A stretch of 64,000 bases of DNA from Candidatus Heimdallarchaeota archaeon (GCA_018238155.1 JABCTZ010000041.1:48540-112539), one strand, 5' to 3'; shown: positions 8,723-18,722, counted from the first letter of the stretch. Numbers and translations are program-made. Notes: a model not told the origin generated them from the letters alone.

Positions 8723-10912
8723 TTGCCAGAAATAAATTTGTATACAATCGGTACAGTTAAAATAACTAAAAAACTAAAAACCAACATTAATATCAGCTCT
8801 GAAGAGTTGTTTGAAAAATACTCTGAAATTTCTTCTATACTGTCTTTTGAAAGCAAAGAAATGATACGTTTAGCAGTAGATGAAAACCTTGAACCTCAAC
8901 TACGAAAAAAGAAAGATGAAATTTTAGAATATTTTGAAGCAGTAGAAAGTCAATTACTCCAATTGGGTTTTGGTTCTGAAGAAGCAGCTGAAGAAGAAGA
9001 AGCTGAAGAATTGAAAGGCGAACAAATGGATGCAAATGACATACCACAACAAACAGATCAGGATACCTTTGATAAGGAATCCAAACAAAAAGAAGGAAAA
9101 CTAATTTTAGGTGATCAACAAATGGACTCAAAACTTGTCCCAATTAAAATTAAAGAGAAAATTGCTTTGTATCAAGAACGAGATGGTTCTCTTTCAACAT
9201 CAAAAGAAACTACTCGTACAGGCAAAATAGAAATTTTGAACAATTCAGACAAAGACCGTTTGTGGGATATTGATCTGAAATTTGAGAATGTTTCTCAAAC
9301 TGATATTACAGACGAATCTTTTTCCGTTAAAGAATTAGACCCTGAAACATCAAAAGAAATTGAATATGCTTTTGAAGGAGATGTCATATCTAAATTATCT
9401 GTTGAAGAATTCATTTCTACAGCAGGAGATCCAGACATTGAATCTTATTCATTATCTGTTGGTGCAGAAAATGAAATTTTCATGAGAGTTACAATTAAAA
9501 ACTCTGAGTATGAAGAAGTTTCTAAAATTGGTGTTTTCAAATTTATACCAGATGAATTCACTAACCCACAAATATTAGGGCAATCTCTTGGCAACGCTGA
9601 AATCAAAGACAAAGATGGAAAGAACTATGCTCATTGGGAAATCGAAAAACTAGATTCAAATGAAGAAGCAACACTTGACTTGCGATTAAACGTCTATATT
9701 GATAGCAAAGAGACAAAAATACGCACAGGTGAAGTTGCTTTCAAGTATATCACTTCTGAAAGTGTTAGTGGAATCAAAATAGGCTCTTTTGACGCTTATA
9801 CAAATAATTCTTACAATATAATCACATCTGAAATAGATGATGAACCAAATACCTATGAGTGCAAATTTATTTTTGAGAATACAAGTGAATTTATGATTCG
9901 TTTAGTGAACGCTGACGTATATAACGAAGATGATTCAAGCATAAAATATGTTGATATTGACCCTAATGAAATCCCAGAAATTCCCGCAGGTGGAAAATGG
10001 GAATCAAATGCATGGACTTTTACTGCAGAAGATGGAGAATATCCAACTTTTAAAACTAAAGTAGAATTCTTTACTATCGCTGATCATCAAATTGCTACAA
10101 AAATCAAAGTAAACATTTCTGACTTGGAATTAGCTGTAGCAGCACTTGATGGAGTAATCAATTACAGTATCGACAAATTGCCATCTTTCAAGATTACACC
10201 ATTCAATATTTCTGGAAAAGTAACCAATACAGGTGGTGCACCTCTAAATGAGGTTTCACTTGTTGAAGAAATTCAAGCAGAATTCTTACCTCCTAAACCA
10301 TCTCAGGTTGAAGTCTATCTTAATGGAAACATAATTGAAGTTCCTGTTGATGCAATAAAAATCGAACCTGATGATCAAGATCCCGGTGTAGAACACACAG
10401 TAACAGTTTCCCTTGAGAATCTAAAAGATACAGATGCAGGTTCACTACAACCAGATGAAAACATTGAATTCAAATACCCGATCACTGCTTACAATCCAAC
10501 TAAAGAAACACTCTACAAAGCTAACGCAAAATTATCCGCAAACACATACCCACCTGGTAAACCAATAGAAATCCGTGCAGAACCAATAGAAATTATGGTT
10601 GAACACATTCGACGCAATATTGCAAAAGGTAAAGATATTCAAGCATTAGCAACTGAAGGAGAATTCCAAATTACCCTCTCAATCAAGAATATGGGTGAAA
10701 GTGAATTAACAAACTACCGTCTCAAAGAAAAAGTTGCTTCAGGATTAATTCTCTCAGATGTAAGTCATGAAGCTAAAATCTCAGAGAAGGATGGAAATAA
10801 GATTCTTGCATGGAAGTTTGAGACAATAGCTCCAGACGAAGTTTTTGCAGTAACCTACAAGATAAGCCCTTCTGCTGAAGCAAAAGTAAGTGAAACACAA
10901 AAAGATGATTAA
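8723..10912 (+). CDS. Cytosolic multi-domain beta-sandwich protein with acidic linker
   Basis: 729 residues, no signal peptide and no membrane segment. Residues ~1-88 are strand plus helices ('LYTIGTVKITKKLKTNINIS', then 'EMIRLAVDENLEPQLRKKKD'). Residues ~89-135 are a very acidic Glu/Gln-rich linker. From ~150 to the end come several beta-sandwich units, recognisable by phrases such as 'GKIEILNNSDKDRLWDIDLK', 'SGKVTNTGGAPLNEVSLVEE' and 'ITLSIKNMGESELTNYRLKE', which resemble DUF11/CARDB-like modules normally found outside the cell. A cytosolic location is therefore unusual. The start is TTG at 8723 with GAGGGTG at 8706-8712. Function unknown; a scaffold is a guess. Confidence 0.6.
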   Translation: MPEINLYTIGTVKITKKLKTNINISSEELFEKYSEISSILSFESKEMIRLAVDENLEPQLRKKKDEILEYFEAVESQLLQLGFGSEEAAEEEEAEELKGEQMDANDIPQQTDQDTFDKESKQKEGKLILGDQQMDSKLVPIKIKEKIALYQERDGSLSTSKETTRTGKIEILNNSDKDRLWDIDLKFENVSQTDITDESFSVKELDPETSKEIEYAFEGDVISKLSVEEFISTAGDPDIESYSLSVGAENEIFMRVTIKNSEYEEVSKIGVFKFIPDEFTNPQILGQSLGNAEIKDKDGKNYAHWEIEKLDSNEEATLDLRLNVYIDSKETKIRTGEVAFKYITSESVSGIKIGSFDAYTNNSYNIITSEIDDEPNTYECKFIFENTSEFMIRLVNADVYNEDDSSIKYVDIDPNEIPEIPAGGKWESNAWTFTAEDGEYPTFKTKVEFFTIADHQIATKIKVNISDLELAVAALDGVINYSIDKLPSFKITPFNISGKVTNTGGAPLNEVSLVEEIQAEFLPPKPSQVEVYLNGNIIEVPVDAIKIEPDDQDPGVEHTVTVSLENLKDTDAGSLQPDENIEFKYPITAYNPTKETLYKANAKLSANTYPPGKPIEIRAEPIEIMVEHIRRNIAKGKDIQALATEGEFQITLSIKNMGESELTNYRLKEKVASGLILSDVSHEAKISEKDGNKILAWKFETIAPDEVFAVTYKISPSAEAKVSETQKDD

Positions 10913-10928
10913 TTATCTTCATCTTTTT
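10899..10928. terminator. Bidirectional hairpin terminator overlapping the stop codon
   Basis: AAAAAGATGA at 10899-10908 pairs perfectly with TCATCTTTTT at 10919-10928 around a 10-base loop that includes the TAA of the forward gene. It lies in the 21-base gap between two convergent genes and ends in a T-tract on both strands. Confidence 0.55.
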
Positions 10929-10933
10929 CTTTT

Positions 10934-12451
10934 CTATTTTTTATTCTTGGCAATTTTCTCAGACAAGTATTGCCCTGTTCTCAAACCAGAGTGTAGTGCA
11001 GTTCCAACACCACCACCACTGACATTTGACCCTGCGAATAAAAGATTCTTGATTTGTGATTTGAAATTACCAACGATTTGATCATATCTTGTGGCATACC
11101 AAGCTCCTTTAGAAACAAGGTTATATCTTTCAAAAGTTAACTGTGTAGACAATTCTCTAGAGATAATATATTTTGATAAATTAGGTATAGCTTTTTCAAC
11201 ACGAGTAATTATTTTTTGTGTGACTTCTTTTTTCAATTGCTTATACTCTGATTTTCGTTCTCTTTTATCCTTGGCTTTCCAAGTATCATTCCAATCAAAG
11301 GGAGTAAAAGCCAATACAATCATACTTTTTTTGTTTCCAACCTCTAAATTCGGATCTATATTTGATGGTATTCTCACACCCAGAAACTCATAATCAAAAT
11401 AACCTTCTCTAACTCGAGTGATAAGATGATCAAAATCTATTTCGTTGCTAATATTAAAATGAGGTGGATACTGTGTTAAATCAATGTTTTCTACTGTTAA
11501 AAATAGCATTGCACCAGTAACAGATGGTTCTTTACTCTTTATATTATTCAAAAATTGTTTATTGAAATTTTCTTCTCCAACATAATTAAAAATAGTTCTT
11601 TGAAGGTCAGCATTAGAGATTACCCAAGTACTTTTTAGAATTGTTCCATCAGACAATTTAACGCCTTTAACTGCACCTTTAGAAATTACTATTTTATCTA
11701 CTGTAGATTTATATTTAATTTGTCCACCATTTTTACAATAATGATTAACCAAATTTTCTGCAAATGCTAACATTCCTCCAACAGGATAATCTATACCAAA
11801 GGTATTTGCTTCACTGATAATATTTGCTGCAATTGGCGCAGAAACTTCACTTGATTTTAGAAAGAGCCAAGTGCAATAGAATTTGAATAAATTCTTTACA
11901 TTTTCATCGGTTAAAAAACGATCTAACAAATGAGAAAATTTTAACAAGCCATATCGTCTAAGTTTTGGATATTTAAAAACAACTTTGAGTAATTCACGTA
12001 TGGTTAATTTAGAGGATGAAAATCCGGAATCTCTAATTTCGTTATTAATTGCATCGCATTCGTTCAAGAAATTTATTACATTTTCTTTTTCATGTGGGTA
12101 TTTAGTTTCAATTTCAGTGAGCAGTTTATCTCGAGAAGAATACATATTCAGAAATTCATTGTCACGAAAATTTGCCTCAATAGGTTCAATTGATTTTAGA
12201 GGATGAGTAAAACCTAATTCATTCAAAATCTTATTCGACCTGCTCTTTTCAAAATTGAGCATTCCTTCTGCACCTAAATCAAAGTAAACCCCTTTCCTCC
12301 TAAAACCAGAGACATATCCACCAGGATAGTTATTATGCTCAATGATTATTGTTTTTAGCGCCGGATTTTTTGCTTGTAAAAAATTTCCTGCACCTAAACC
12401 ACCGATTCCAGCACCTATTATAATTACATCAAATTCATTTTCATTTCTCAA
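10934..12451 (-). CDS. Phytoene dehydrogenase-like FAD oxidoreductase
   Basis: 505 residues of the CrtI / carotenoid isomerase / retinol saturase-like family of FAD-dependent oxidoreductases. The N-terminus has the dinucleotide-binding motif 'DVIIIGAGIGGLGAGNFL' followed by Glu38 ('IIIEHN') and 'GGYVSGFRRKGVYFDLGAEG', typical of CrtI relatives. The C-terminus has the FAD-closing motif 'LLFAGSNVSGGGVGTALHSG'. Length is normal. The substrate could be a polyprenyl chain (geranylgeranyl lipid reduction or carotenoid desaturation) or another unsaturated lipid; sequence alone does not decide. It starts with TTG at 12451 preceded by GAGGT. The next gene upstream, a tungsten AOR, is on the same strand 92 bases away. 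Confidence 0.75.
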   Translation of the reverse strand: MRNENEFDVIIIGAGIGGLGAGNFLQAKNPALKTIIIEHNNYPGGYVSGFRRKGVYFDLGAEGMLNFEKSRSNKILNELGFTHPLKSIEPIEANFRDNEFLNMYSSRDKLLTEIETKYPHEKENVINFLNECDAINNEIRDSGFSSSKLTIRELLKVVFKYPKLRRYGLLKFSHLLDRFLTDENVKNLFKFYCTWLFLKSSEVSAPIAANIISEANTFGIDYPVGGMLAFAENLVNHYCKNGGQIKYKSTVDKIVISKGAVKGVKLSDGTILKSTWVISNADLQRTIFNYVGEENFNKQFLNNIKSKEPSVTGAMLFLTVENIDLTQYPPHFNISNEIDFDHLITRVREGYFDYEFLGVRIPSNIDPNLEVGNKKSMIVLAFTPFDWNDTWKAKDKRERKSEYKQLKKEVTQKIITRVEKAIPNLSKYIISRELSTQLTFERYNLVSKGAWYATRYDQIVGNFKSQIKNLLFAGSNVSGGGVGTALHSGLRTGQYLSEKIAKNKK

Positions 12452-12542
12452 GAAAATACCTCAACGAGTTTCAAATAATAGATGGAAATAGGAATGAAAA
12501 TTGGAATAAATGACTTAGAATAATCAAATATTATTGCTATCT

Positions 12543-14378
12543 TTAAGTCTTTGTTCTATACTTCTCTAAATTCAAAGATTTTATACATTCACTTGTGGGA
12601 AAACCAGTTGCTTGATCCCAGTCTCTAACTCTATAGTACTCTTTTAATTGAATAGCTAAATTAGGAGTGTTTCCTTTTGTTCCACCTTCTTTCAATTTAA
12701 ACGAAATAACTTTCGGTAAACGATCATTTTCTCTTGTTAATCCAAGTTTCTTGTTTAGCAATCTCTTCAAATTAGTTATTCTTGATCCAGCTTTCATTAT
12801 TTCATCAATTGTTATAGGCCATCCGGTAGCTAGCTCAACTGCTTTAGTAGTATCTTTAAATGGAGGTAATGCAAAATGGCACATTATTAGGGCATTATAC
12901 ACTGCTCTAAAATCTTGAACTTTGACAGCTAATGAACCTGCTTCAACATCATCAAATCTATCCTTACACTCAAGATTTATTTCAGAAACTGAAACACCTA
13001 ATCCCATTTTATACCCATCACCATTATTATGACAAGCACCTCGAGATGAGGTAGCATAAACTGCAGCCATTGAAAAGAAAGCTCTTGGATCATGATAAGG
13101 TAATTCTAAACCGTTAACAGTATGTGCTTCATCAGGTACTCCATAATGAGCAGCCACAGCATCAGCACCTTTGACCATTAATTTTCCAATACCTTTTCCA
13201 ATTGCCATTAATTTTAGTAGTTTAATTGCCGCATCAATATTACCCCAAATAGCAGAAATACCTTCTAAATCGGCTTTAGGTATCTTACTCATTTCATTTA
13301 AACGAAACACTAATGCAATTATTTGGCTTGCAGAAATAGTATCTAATCCATAAACATTACACAAATAATTTGCATAAGCAATCCCTTCCAAATTATCAAC
13401 AAGCAAGTTAGTACCAAAACCAGCCAATGTTTCAAACTCAGGACCAGCTGTTTGAGGTATAGCGTATTTGCCTTCATCTATTTTGACTATTCTCCCACAA
13501 CCAATGATACAACTATAGCAATGATATCTCTTAATGAGGATTGTTTCTTTCATTCGAGAACCATCAATAGCTTCCGTATTCTCCATGAATCCTTGGTGCC
13601 AATACTTTACTGGAACATCCCCCCATTTCATCCCTCCTGATACATATGCAGCAGTACCAAACATAGTTCTACCAACGGAATTTTCTCTAATATTCTTCCT
13701 CATTTTTGATATGAGAGCTTTGAACTCTACTAGGTGAGCTATTCCTACGTCTCGAGTAGATGATCGCAGAGCTATTGCTTTTAGGTTTTTAGAGCCCATC
13801 ACAGCTCCCATACCTGTCCGTCCTGCAGCACGATCACCATCATTCATCAATGCAGCAATGGTACTTTGATTTTCTCCAGCGATGCCTATCGTTGCATAGC
13901 TAGAAATTTTCCCATGCTTTTCTTTAAGAACATCACCAACTTCAAAGGATCCTTTACCCCAAAGTTCTGATGCATCTAGGAATTCAATAGTTCCATCAAA
14001 AATAGTAACATACGTAGGTTGAGATGATTTGCCGGAAAAAATCATTCCATCGTATCCGAGAAATTTCATAAATGCACCAAATTTCCCCCCTGAATTTGAT
14101 TCACCCCAAATATTGGTCGCGGGAGATTTTGCACAAACAACATGTCTTCCACAATTTGGCGCTTTCGTTCCTACTAGTGGTCCATTGAAAAATCCTATAG
14201 GATTATTTGGTGATAAAGGATCTAATTCTTTTGTTAAGCGTTCAAAAAGGATTGCAGCAGCTAGTCCACTTCCACCAATATATTGATGATATAATTCTTC
14301 TTTTGGATTTAAAATACTAGTTTTTTCTGTTGTCAGATTGATTTCAAGGATTTTACCAGTATTGCCAAAATAATCCAT
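12543..14378 (-). CDS. aor: Tungsten-containing aldehyde:ferredoxin oxidoreductase
   Basis: Oxidises aldehydes to carboxylates with ferredoxin as acceptor, using a tungsto-bispterin cofactor and one [4Fe-4S] cluster in the cytosol. Family blocks are 'IGGSGLAAAILFERLTKELD', 'GPLVGTKAPNCGRHVVCAKS' (cofactor domain), 'ATIGIAGENQSTIAALMNDG', 'RAAGRTGMGAVMGSKNLKAI', and the cluster motif CxxCxxxC ('CYSCIIGC', about residues 287-294), with a fourth Cys in 'YNALIMCHFA'. About 611 residues, the usual length. I place the start at the ATG at 14378 because GGTG lies just upstream and overlaps a possible GTG at 14390. Which aldehyde it uses (peptide-derived, glyceraldehyde-3-phosphate or other) is not determined. 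Confidence 0.88.
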   Translation of the reverse strand: MDYFGNTGKILEINLTTEKTSILNPKEELYHQYIGGSGLAAAILFERLTKELDPLSPNNPIGFFNGPLVGTKAPNCGRHVVCAKSPATNIWGESNSGGKFGAFMKFLGYDGMIFSGKSSQPTYVTIFDGTIEFLDASELWGKGSFEVGDVLKEKHGKISSYATIGIAGENQSTIAALMNDGDRAAGRTGMGAVMGSKNLKAIALRSSTRDVGIAHLVEFKALISKMRKNIRENSVGRTMFGTAAYVSGGMKWGDVPVKYWHQGFMENTEAIDGSRMKETILIKRYHCYSCIIGCGRIVKIDEGKYAIPQTAGPEFETLAGFGTNLLVDNLEGIAYANYLCNVYGLDTISASQIIALVFRLNEMSKIPKADLEGISAIWGNIDAAIKLLKLMAIGKGIGKLMVKGADAVAAHYGVPDEAHTVNGLELPYHDPRAFFSMAAVYATSSRGACHNNGDGYKMGLGVSVSEINLECKDRFDDVEAGSLAVKVQDFRAVYNALIMCHFALPPFKDTTKAVELATGWPITIDEIMKAGSRITNLKRLLNKKLGLTRENDRLPKVISFKLKEGGTKGNTPNLAIQLKEYYRVRDWDQATGFPTSECIKSLNLEKYRTKT

Positions 14379-14549
14379 GCTTTTTTTCACACCTTTCTCT
14401 AAATTACACTAACAACTTTCAATCATAAAAGTATCCTATTGATTTTTTGCTTGAAGAAGTAGCTTGTCCATAAAAAAAAACTCTTAAAGCTTAAACAACT
14501 TAACTTAGAATAAGAAAAAACCTAACACTAATAACTGGAGAGTTTTTAT

Positions 14550-16808
14550 TTGTCTGAAATAATAAATGAATTAGAACTTAGTAATAATGAAGAGAAAATT
14601 TATCTTTTACTTCTCTCAATGGGACAACTTTCAACAGCAGAAATTGCGCAAATGATTGAAGGAAAGGTTTCCGAAGTAGAAAATAATGTAAATATATTGA
14701 TTGGTAAAGATTTGGTTTTTCCAAATCCGGGTATTGTCAAAAAATATTCAGCAGTTTATCCTTTGGTTTCTCTCTCAGAAAAAGCAAAAGATTCCCTTGA
14801 CATAGTACAATCTCTTGGTGAAGAAATTAACACTTATTCTGCAGAAAAATTTGAAACCTTAGATAAAATTCTGAATAATCAAAAAGAAACTATCATTAAA
14901 ATAGCCACAGAAGCGAAAGAAGAAAACAGACTTTCAACTGATTCAGCAACAACAGAAATATCTTCAGATATTGAAAAATTGATTGATGATATAAGTCAGA
15001 TCCTAAACACCGAAAGTCTAGTAATTACTGAATTAGCCACCAGCACGACTATCAATATTAATAAACACTATCAGGAAACAAATGAAACTGTTGGTAATGC
15101 AATAAGCTCTACTGTTAGCAATGTAGTCAATTCTTTAAATGAATCACAAACAAGTATCACAAAATCCTTTGATGATTCATCATTAAAAGTAGGTACTGCA
15201 GCTGGTGTCTTAGAGAATAGCTTACAAGCTTTACTTGATAATAATTTGAGTGAGAATATCTCTATCAACAAAGAAATACATGCTAAATTAAACAAAGCTA
15301 TTGAGGAATACAATAAAGCATCTTTAAATAATGTGAACCTCAATGGACAAACTATTTCTGATAATTATGCAAGTGTCATAGATGTTGTTAATACAAGATT
15401 AACTTCTCAAGGGAAAGAAACAAATCAAATTCTCGGAGAGCGTATACGCAATATTTCAGATTCAATGGGTGAAATGAATAATGAGTTTGCAAAACTTATC
15501 AAAGATAAACTAAATGGTGTTCGAAGAGAATACCAACAGCTAATAGAATCACTCACTCGAAATGTTGAAACGTTATTTGTTGATGCAAATGCACAACTTC
15601 AAAGTTCAATTGCTGCAAAGACAAAAACGAATGAGGATAGATTGAATAATCTCTTCAAATTACTTGAAGAAAACTTGGAGAAAAATGCAAGTGATACTCG
15701 AATAGAAGTTAAAAACAAAGAAAACCGTGTAAGTACAGAATTGAAAGCAGTCGCTGAAATTACAAATAGAAAAATGACTGAAATAAATGAAAAACTGTCC
15801 ATGGAAATTAATAATAACCTCAATAAATCACGCACAGATTCTGAAACAACCAAAAATGACATGAGCCAAAAAATAACTTCAGCTGCAACAGATTTCAAGT
15901 CAAAATACCATGAAGCAAGAGATGGTACACAATCTAGTGTTGCAAAAGAGTTCCAGAATCAAGAAACGATATTTACATCCATTGGTTCCAAAATTCTAGA
16001 AGATATTCGCACACTAAATAATTCCAGTGAAAATCAAACTAAAGCTTTCATTAAGGAAACAGAAAAACGCGCAAACGCGGCCATAGCAAAAATAGAAATG
16101 CCCTCAAAAACTCTTCTAAATCGAGGAAAACATGCGGCATTAAAAACAGTACAAACACAATATGCTTTGGTCAATAAAACAATTGATGTGGCTCAAACAG
16201 GATTGGAAGATACAATTATCTCAGAGATTTCAGAAGTTAAGAACCAATTCAAAGGTTATGGTGATAAATTTAAAGACACCAATAAAACAATTGAACGTCT
16301 TCTAGCAAACCTTGAATTAACTTATCAAGAACTAATAACTCGAACTAAAGATGTTCCAAGACCAACAATTACTACTTCGATACTTCTCGGAAGAAATGCT
16401 GTTCTAAATCAAATGGAAGAGATTTTGACTCGAGTAAAATCAACAATTACAGTAGTTTATCCAAAAATTGGTGATATACATGTTAATGCACTTTTAGATA
16501 GTAATCCAAGAACAAGAATTATTGTCATATCTGATTTTGATACATTCAAAAATGCTGATTTGATCAAGCAATTAATGTCAAAAGAAAACATTCAATTGAA
16601 ATCTTTGGTTACAAGTTCAACCATTAAACCATATTTCGCAATAGGCAGAGATGCTGAAGAAGGTTTAATAGCTAGTATCGATGATTCTGAACAGGTAATT
16701 GGTTTTACAAGCAAATCACAAGCGTTTGTTGAATTAATAAGTGCAGAGATAATCAATACAATTATTACTCCAAAAACAAAAAGAGTAGTGTTACCTCAAA
16801 CAGAATAA
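14550..16808 (+). CDS. TrmB-type winged-helix protein fused to ~500-residue coiled coil
   Basis: 752 residues. Residues ~1-75 form a TrmB-like winged helix ('LELSNNEEKIYLLLLSMGQL', 'STAEIAQMIEG'). Residues ~85-590 are almost entirely helical, heptad-like and rich in Asn, Ser, Thr, Glu and Lys, reminiscent of the signalling helices of chemoreceptors, but with no membrane segment. Residues ~610-745 ('LLGRNAVLNQMEEILTRVKS', 'RIIVISDFDTFKNADLIKQL') look like the alpha/beta effector end of TrmB/PLD-like regulators. A DNA-binding head joined by a very long stalk to a sensor domain is unusual; it may organise DNA or work as a large oligomer (inference). The start is TTG at 14550 with GGAG at 14537-14540. 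Confidence 0.65.
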   Translation: MSEIINELELSNNEEKIYLLLLSMGQLSTAEIAQMIEGKVSEVENNVNILIGKDLVFPNPGIVKKYSAVYPLVSLSEKAKDSLDIVQSLGEEINTYSAEKFETLDKILNNQKETIIKIATEAKEENRLSTDSATTEISSDIEKLIDDISQILNTESLVITELATSTTININKHYQETNETVGNAISSTVSNVVNSLNESQTSITKSFDDSSLKVGTAAGVLENSLQALLDNNLSENISINKEIHAKLNKAIEEYNKASLNNVNLNGQTISDNYASVIDVVNTRLTSQGKETNQILGERIRNISDSMGEMNNEFAKLIKDKLNGVRREYQQLIESLTRNVETLFVDANAQLQSSIAAKTKTNEDRLNNLFKLLEENLEKNASDTRIEVKNKENRVSTELKAVAEITNRKMTEINEKLSMEINNNLNKSRTDSETTKNDMSQKITSAATDFKSKYHEARDGTQSSVAKEFQNQETIFTSIGSKILEDIRTLNNSSENQTKAFIKETEKRANAAIAKIEMPSKTLLNRGKHAALKTVQTQYALVNKTIDVAQTGLEDTIISEISEVKNQFKGYGDKFKDTNKTIERLLANLELTYQELITRTKDVPRPTITTSILLGRNAVLNQMEEILTRVKSTITVVYPKIGDIHVNALLDSNPRTRIIVISDFDTFKNADLIKQLMSKENIQLKSLVTSSTIKPYFAIGRDAEEGLIASIDDSEQVIGFTSKSQAFVELISAEIINTIITPKTKRVVLPQTE

Positions 16809-16829
16809 GTATTTTAAATTTAAAAAATG

Positions 16830-16851
16830 ACTTGATGTATTATCATCAAGT
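16830..16851 (+). terminator. Hairpin terminator after the TrmB/coiled-coil gene
   Basis: ACTTGATG (16830-16837) pairs with CATCAAGT (16844-16851) around a six-base loop and is followed by a long T-rich run to about 16871. Confidence 0.5.
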
Positions 16852-16921
16852 TTCTTTTCTTATTTTTTATCAAAATGTCTTCAATAGTAAGCTAAATAAA
16901 TAATTTTGACCATTGTTATTT

Positions 16922-17608
16922 ATGGTGATAAAAAAAATGACTTATAATAAGCATTTTTCTAAAGTGTTCTTTGTTCTATTATTTTCATTGATTATATTTA
17001 ATGTTTTATTTTCAGTTTACAATGTAAATGCTGATTATAATATTGAAGAAGGAGACACTTTCTATTTCAAAGTAATTACATTACATGATTTATCTGGTTC
17101 CAATTTTACTTATTATAATGCTTATTTTGATGTTGCATTTTCTACTGATTCAGAAATAACTTTAGTTGTTGAAACTGTTCTTAAACTCACAAATTCAACA
17201 CAAATGAAAATTAGTTTAGTGGTGGATGATAATTCTTCTTGGAGAACGGCTATTTTAAGTCAATATATTTTTGTAAATCGAAATTGGGAAGACCTTGAAG
17301 AGGAATGGGCACCACCAATATACGAAGTTTATGAAACAAAAAAAGTTTGGGGATTAACGAGCTCCGCTTCAGGTGAATTGAAAGTTGAATATGTAAAAAA
17401 AGATGGTGTGCTCAATAGATTCTACGCATATGAATATCCACTAATAACAGCTATCGGTATTAAAGAAATCTTAATCGTAAGAACTGATGTTAACTTTGAA
17501 GAATTAACTTTCTCAACAGGATTAACTTGGTTGGCTATTTTACCCATTTTTATTCTGGGTGTTTCTCTGATTATACGCTATCAGTTTAAAATGACAAAAA
17601 ATAGATAA
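16922..17608 (+). CDS. Exported protein with N-terminal signal and C-terminal membrane helix
   Basis: About 228 residues, family not recognised. The N-terminus is basic then hydrophobic ('HFSKVFFVLLFSLIIFNVLF'), with likely signal cleavage near 'VNADYN'. The middle is beta-rich with Asn-x-Thr/Ser sites. The C-terminus has one hydrophobic helix ('TGLTWLAILPIFILGVSLII') followed by a short basic tail, so the body would face outward. Several starts are possible (TTG at 16913, ATG at 16922, ATG at 16937); the ATG at 16922 is a compromise. The downstream GAPDH-like gene is on the same strand but 80 bases away. Confidence 0.55.
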   Translation: MVIKKMTYNKHFSKVFFVLLFSLIIFNVLFSVYNVNADYNIEEGDTFYFKVITLHDLSGSNFTYYNAYFDVAFSTDSEITLVVETVLKLTNSTQMKISLVVDDNSSWRTAILSQYIFVNRNWEDLEEEWAPPIYEVYETKKVWGLTSSASGELKVEYVKKDGVLNRFYAYEYPLITAIGIKEILIVRTDVNFEELTFSTGLTWLAILPIFILGVSLIIRYQFKMTKNR

Positions 17609-17690
17609 AGCTAAAATTCCCTCTTTTGACATGAGCAAATAGTATTTTATGTTACGAAATAACATCGCATCAAAAGAGGCAAACTTACCT

Positions 17691-18722
17691 ATGAAAGTAG
17701 GAATAAACGGAACTGGATTAATAACGAGAGCATTGGTAAAGCTAGTAGCTTTAAATGAAGAATTCAAAAATATAGAAATTGCTCAAATAAATGGGCGAAC
17801 AATGACTATTAACCGCTTAAAAGATCTGTTACTCTATTCTAGCTCGCAAGGGCATTCAAACTTAGATGTTTCTATCAACTATGATACCAACGAATTACTT
17901 GTTAATGGAAATAAAATCAAATATACTGCTAATTCTAAGCCAGAAGATATCCAATGGTTACCAGAAATTGAATTACTAATTGAAGCAACTGGAACTTTCA
18001 GAGATGATACAAAAAACAGCAAAGATCCAAATAGGCATTTTAAGTCATTAAATAATAATCTAAAGGGAATTGTAATCACTGCACCCGGAAAAGGTAGCAT
18101 TGTTGATTACATGTGGATAGCTTCTCCGGATTTAGAACAAGAAATAACTACTGTCACATCTGCTAAGAAACCATTTGTAATAGGAGCAGCAAGTTGCACA
18201 ACAACAGCAGCTATACCAATAGTTGACACCCTCGATGAGGTATTCGGTATAGAGTCATGTTATTTAACTACAGTTCATGCTGTAACAAGATCACAAGATA
18301 TATTGGATGGTTCTAAAGGCTGGTGTGCAATGGACACACAACTTCATTCTACAGGGGCAACGAAAGCAACAAACAAAGTGCTAAAGAAAAGCATTCCAAT
18401 GAGTGGTATTGCGTTTAGAACATCAGATAAAGCCGGCAGTTTTATACAAATAGATGCCGTTCTAAATAAAGAGATAATAAAAGAAAATCTTCTTGATGCG
18501 TTCAAAAATAGCAAATACAAAAGTTCTTTTGCCTACTCAACAGTATCGAATCCTCCTTCAAGTTATGTTCGAGGGAATAAAGCAATGGTTGTTCTCATAC
18601 CTGACGAATTTGTGATTATTGACAAAAAGAGAGTAATAATTAAGGGCCTCTATGATAATGAAGAAGGATATACAAATCATCTGTTGCAATTAATTAACTT
18701 CGTCATTTCAAAAATGAAGTAA
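17691..18722 (+). CDS. Divergent type I glyceraldehyde-3-phosphate dehydrogenase-like protein
   Basis: 343 residues with the layout of bacterial/eukaryotic-type GAPDH rather than the archaeal type II enzyme. The NAD site reads 'VGINGTGLITRALV' instead of GINGFGRIGR. The active-site Cys is in 'GAASCTTTAAIPIVDTLDEV' and the catalytic His in 'LTTVHAVTRSQDILDG'. The phosphate-binding 'STGATKA' and 'SGIAFRTS' are present, and the C-terminus has 'YDNEEGYTNHL' for the usual YDNEWGYS. Catalysis is plausible but several near-invariant positions differ, so it may use a related phosphorylated aldehyde. The ATG at 17691 is chosen because GAGG precedes it and the Rossmann strand begins at once; an ATG at 17649 would add 14 residues. 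Confidence 0.75.
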   Translation: MKVGINGTGLITRALVKLVALNEEFKNIEIAQINGRTMTINRLKDLLLYSSSQGHSNLDVSINYDTNELLVNGNKIKYTANSKPEDIQWLPEIELLIEATGTFRDDTKNSKDPNRHFKSLNNNLKGIVITAPGKGSIVDYMWIASPDLEQEITTVTSAKKPFVIGAASCTTTAAIPIVDTLDEVFGIESCYLTTVHAVTRSQDILDGSKGWCAMDTQLHSTGATKATNKVLKKSIPMSGIAFRTSDKAGSFIQIDAVLNKEIIKENLLDAFKNSKYKSSFAYSTVSNPPSSYVRGNKAMVVLIPDEFVIIDKKRVIIKGLYDNEEGYTNHLLQLINFVISKMK

